64,000 bases of DNA from Bacteroidaceae bacterium (lineage in GTDB: Bacteria > Bacteroidota > Bacteroidia > Bacteroidales > Bacteroidaceae), in assembly GCA_017469525.1 (NCBI GenBank), contig JAFUGG010000020.1:23812-87811 (forward strand), in the 5' to 3' direction. The translations under genes were made by a program, and so were the position numbers. The stretch's first letter is position 1; every line of letters begins with the position of its first letter. Below, in pieces: positions 61,816 through 64,000 of this stretch. Under the pieces are notes generated by a model that searched no databases, was not told the origin of the DNA, and saw nothing but the letters and a program-made list of their open reading frames with translations.

Positions 61816-61935
61816 TCGACTCGGCCACGTTGACTTTTCCTGATTTCACTAGACTCATCATGAATCGCTGTACTGCCTTTTAGGCAGCAGAAGGCAAGTC
61901 ATGTGCTGGTTCCGAGGGGCAGAGGCTGGAAGACT

Positions 61936-64000
61936 CTACTTTGAATAAGCGGGGACTTCCGTTCCGGCGGTGGTATAGGTCTTGCCGTCGCGGAGGATGT
62001 AGATGTGTCCGCCCTTGAGGACCTTTGTAGCCCGTGTGTCGCCGGTCTTGACTATGGCGATGGCGTCGGCATGTGCTTCATTGATGCGGAAGGTGGAGCC
62101 TTCGTCGGTGGCACTCTTGTCGTCGAACCAGAACTTGAGGGGGCCTTCCGTGCCGCCGAACTGATTGAGGCAGCCGTTGGTGGAGCCGGGCATGCGCAGG
62201 ACGAAGCCGTCCTTGTTGGGAAGCAAGTCCCATGCATAGTCGCCGGGCTGCATGGCTGCATAGTCGCCCACGGCCGTCAGCGTCTCGTCGAAGCCGGTGG
62301 TATAGTTATAGACCTTGACGTGATAGGGGTTGCCACCGAATGCCCAGAAGTAGTTGGGGTCATAGAGGAGTGTCTCCTCATCGACGACGGAGGGATAGTA
62401 GGGCTCAGTGCTCTGCTTGCCGACGTGATAGTAGGTGCGGATAGTCATGTTGTACCAATAGGCGTCCTCCATCGACGTAGAGAAGGAGAAGGGTCCGTAC
62501 CACTGCACCTGGTAGTCGATTGTCGTGTCGTCGTCAATCTGGAAAGGCATGTCGTCGGGCTCTGTGAGCTTGACGAAGGCATTGGCCCACTGGCTGGAGG
62601 GTTCAGGCGGCATCGAGCCCTTCGGCAGCTGGCGTACCTCCTCGCCGATGACCTCTCCCTGCCAGATGTAGCGGTTGGTGACGGCAAGCAGCGACTGCGA
62701 TGCCAGTTCCAGTGCTTCTGTGGGGTCGAAGTCGGCTACCTCTTCTATGAGCCAGCGATTGCCGGCATCGGGTGTGTAGTAGCTGTTGATGACGAGCTTC
62801 TGGTTGTTATGGTTGAAGTAGAGTGTCTGCCCTGCATCGCTGGTACAGGACAGCATATAGAGGTACTGTCCGTTGGGCTTGGTGTCGTCGAAGACGATGG
62901 GTGTGCCCAGCATGCTGACCCAGGTGCCATTGTTGCTGTATGCCAGATACTGCCCTGTGAGGGGGCTGTAGAGATAGTTCTGTCCCTCGATGCCGATGAT
63001 GGCGAAGCGTGCCTCCTCGGCCGTATAGCTGTAGTAGCGTTCCTGCTCCACGGTGAGTCCCTTGTGGTCGGCTGTCAACACCAGTGCGCCACGCTGGCTG
63101 GTGATGGTGTAGAGCTTGTTGTTGGCAAACTCGATGGGCTCGGCTGGGTCGGGAATATAAGGCTTCTTGCCCGAGAGGATGTCGGCATAGATCTGGTCCG
63201 AGCGTGTCTGCAGCCATGCCACTGCCTGCTGCACCTGCTGAGCATAATTGGTGCGGTCGCCCCACTTTGTGGCATTGAGGTCGAAGGAGTTATGGGCAAA
63301 GTCGTAGTAGTCCTGCACATACTCCAGCAGTTCCTGCAAGTCGTTCTCCATGAATTGTTCCCACAGCTCCTGATAGACGGTGCTGAGGGGCTCATATTTG
63401 AAACGGAGGTCCTGAATGAAGCTGACCGCCTCCATCGAAGGCATGTCGGTCCAGTAGTTGCTGGAGGCTCCGCTGACGAAGTAGTTCCTGTTCTGCTCGT
63501 AGCCGAAGCCCCAGTCGAGGTCCCACACGGGGCCGAAGATGTACTTGCAGGTGTCTTCCATGAAGTTCTCACGATAGCAGAAGGTGCTCTTCGGATGGTA
63601 GAACTCGTAGTTAAGCGTCAGTTCGTTCACCATCATGAAGCGTGCCAGCTGCTCCAAATCGACGTACTTCGAGATGTCCTGTCCTCGGTAGAGTGCCGTC
63701 ATGAAACGATTGAAGCTGGTGGAGATGTCATCGAGCGTCAGCCCGGTCAGTCCCTCGCTGAAGACGGGCTCCTTGACGTTGATGGGGAGGTCGTAGGGTG
63801 TGGAGCGGAACTTCTGCCCGACGGGTTCGTCGTAGTAGGAGTCCAGCTCGAGCAATGCTGCGTATGTCTCGTCGGTGAGATCGACGCTGTTGTTCGAGAA
63901 ACCCACCTTCTCCGTGAAGTTGTAGCTGCCTCGGTACTCACCGTTGAGATACAAATCTACCGGCACGATGTGGTTGGCGGCAGAGGCTCCCATCAGGTTA
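61936..64000 (-). CDS. CotH-kinase protein, C-terminal part (partial at window edge)
   Basis: The frame is open to the window end, so the N-terminus (signal peptide and early domains) lies outside. Visible: CotH core with VPVDLYLNGEYRGSYNFTEK, LLELDSYYDE and FGPVWDLDWGFGYEQ, about residues 1-230 of the visible part. This is a closer match to the CotH family than the 1683-residue protein at 33.8 kb. It is followed by beta modules (LYTITSQRGALVLTADHKG, YLYSPLTGQYLAYSNNG) like those in the neighbouring F5/8C protein, and an outer-membrane-type C-terminus (KGGHIYILRDGKTYTTAGTE). That end is a variant of the shared tail with the final basic residues replaced. Probably secreted. Confidence 0.83.
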   Translation of the reverse strand, partial: NLMGASAANHIVPVDLYLNGEYRGSYNFTEKVGFSNNSVDLTDETYAALLELDSYYDEPVGQKFRSTPYDLPINVKEPVFSEGLTGLTLDDISTSFNRFMTALYRGQDISKYVDLEQLARFMMVNELTLNYEFYHPKSTFCYRENFMEDTCKYIFGPVWDLDWGFGYEQNRNYFVSGASSNYWTDMPSMEAVSFIQDLRFKYEPLSTVYQELWEQFMENDLQELLEYVQDYYDFAHNSFDLNATKWGDRTNYAQQVQQAVAWLQTRSDQIYADILSGKKPYIPDPAEPIEFANNKLYTITSQRGALVLTADHKGLTVEQERYYSYTAEEARFAIIGIEGQNYLYSPLTGQYLAYSNNGTWVSMLGTPIVFDDTKPNGQYLYMLSCTSDAGQTLYFNHNNQKLVINSYYTPDAGNRWLIEEVADFDPTEALELASQSLLAVTNRYIWQGEVIGEEVRQLPKGSMPPEPSSQWANAFVKLTEPDDMPFQIDDDTTIDYQVQWYGPFSFSTSMEDAYWYNMTIRTYYHVGKQSTEPYYPSVVDEETLLYDPNYFWAFGGNPYHVKVYNYTTGFDETLTAVGDYAAMQPGDYAWDLLPNKDGFVLRMPGSTNGCLNQFGGTEGPLKFWFDDKSATDEGSTFRINEAHADAIAIVKTGDTRATKVLKGGHIYILRDGKTYTTAGTEVPAYSK

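Overview
The window looks like a stretch of chromosome from a Bacteroidales bacterium, most likely Prevotellaceae-like. Reasons: many genes are preceded by the Bacteroidetes -7 element TAnnTTTG, several with a TTG or TTTG about 20 bases upstream. The housekeeping proteins are Bacteroidetes types (long IleRS, DUF4296 lipoprotein after lspA, DUF4348 lipoprotein before murB, PadR-PspC pair, M16 lipoprotein). At least six large secreted proteins share a short C-terminal tail of the kind linked to type IX secretion in Prevotella and Porphyromonas. I see no prophage, plasmid, CRISPR or intact insertion sequence. No ribosomal RNA is present, and the only tRNA has a CAU anticodon.

Layout. 1-9.8 kb (+): end of an NhaD-type antiporter, a DbpA-like RNA helicase, an OmpP1/FadL porin, then ileS-dksA-like-lspA-DUF4296-small ORF packed with overlapping start/stop codons. 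10.4-14.5 kb (+): transketolase and rpiB (pentose phosphate) and a DUF4419 protein. 14.7-15.7 kb (-): pheS. 15.8-18.6 kb (+): DUF4348 lipoprotein, murB, PhnP-like hydrolase. 18.6-21.7 kb (-): probable operon nitroreductase-DUF2520-KdsC phosphatase-maf-lipoprotein. 21.8-28.9 kb (+): TonB-dependent receptor, methylmalonyl-CoA epimerase, DUF1080, fmt, GH3 beta-glucosidase. 29.4-32.4 kb (-): M16 peptidase. 32.5-38.9 kb (+): GH18/betagamma-crystallin protein and a 1683-residue CotH protein. 39.2-41.9 kb (+): a flavodoxin-like gene broken at an A8 tract, a PheC-like periplasmic protein, DUF362. Then tRNA (-), aroB and a GH95 glycosidase (+), PadR-PspC (-), and from 49.2 kb to the end a run of giant secreted proteins on the minus strand (SGNH/LamG, papain-like peptidase/PKD/LamG, twin F5/8C protein, a second CotH protein cut by the window edge).

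The most unusual content is between the genes. (1) At six spacers I find repeats or motifs phased at 22 bases, with a different unit sequence at each site; three are clean tandem triplets (18559, 38988, 61750). (2) A 324-base nested palindrome with 15-base terminal inverted repeats (48545-48868) looks like a MITE or a hairpin-rich RNA. (3) A short palindromic element around CCCCTTAAAGGGG appears inside or at the ends of genes, including in frame inside ileS and at the start of fmt, giving SPLKGE-like peptides. (4) Degenerate 7- and 8-base repeats fill many short spacers and supply start or stop codons to flanking genes. Coordinates and sequences of these were read directly; their mechanism and function are inference.
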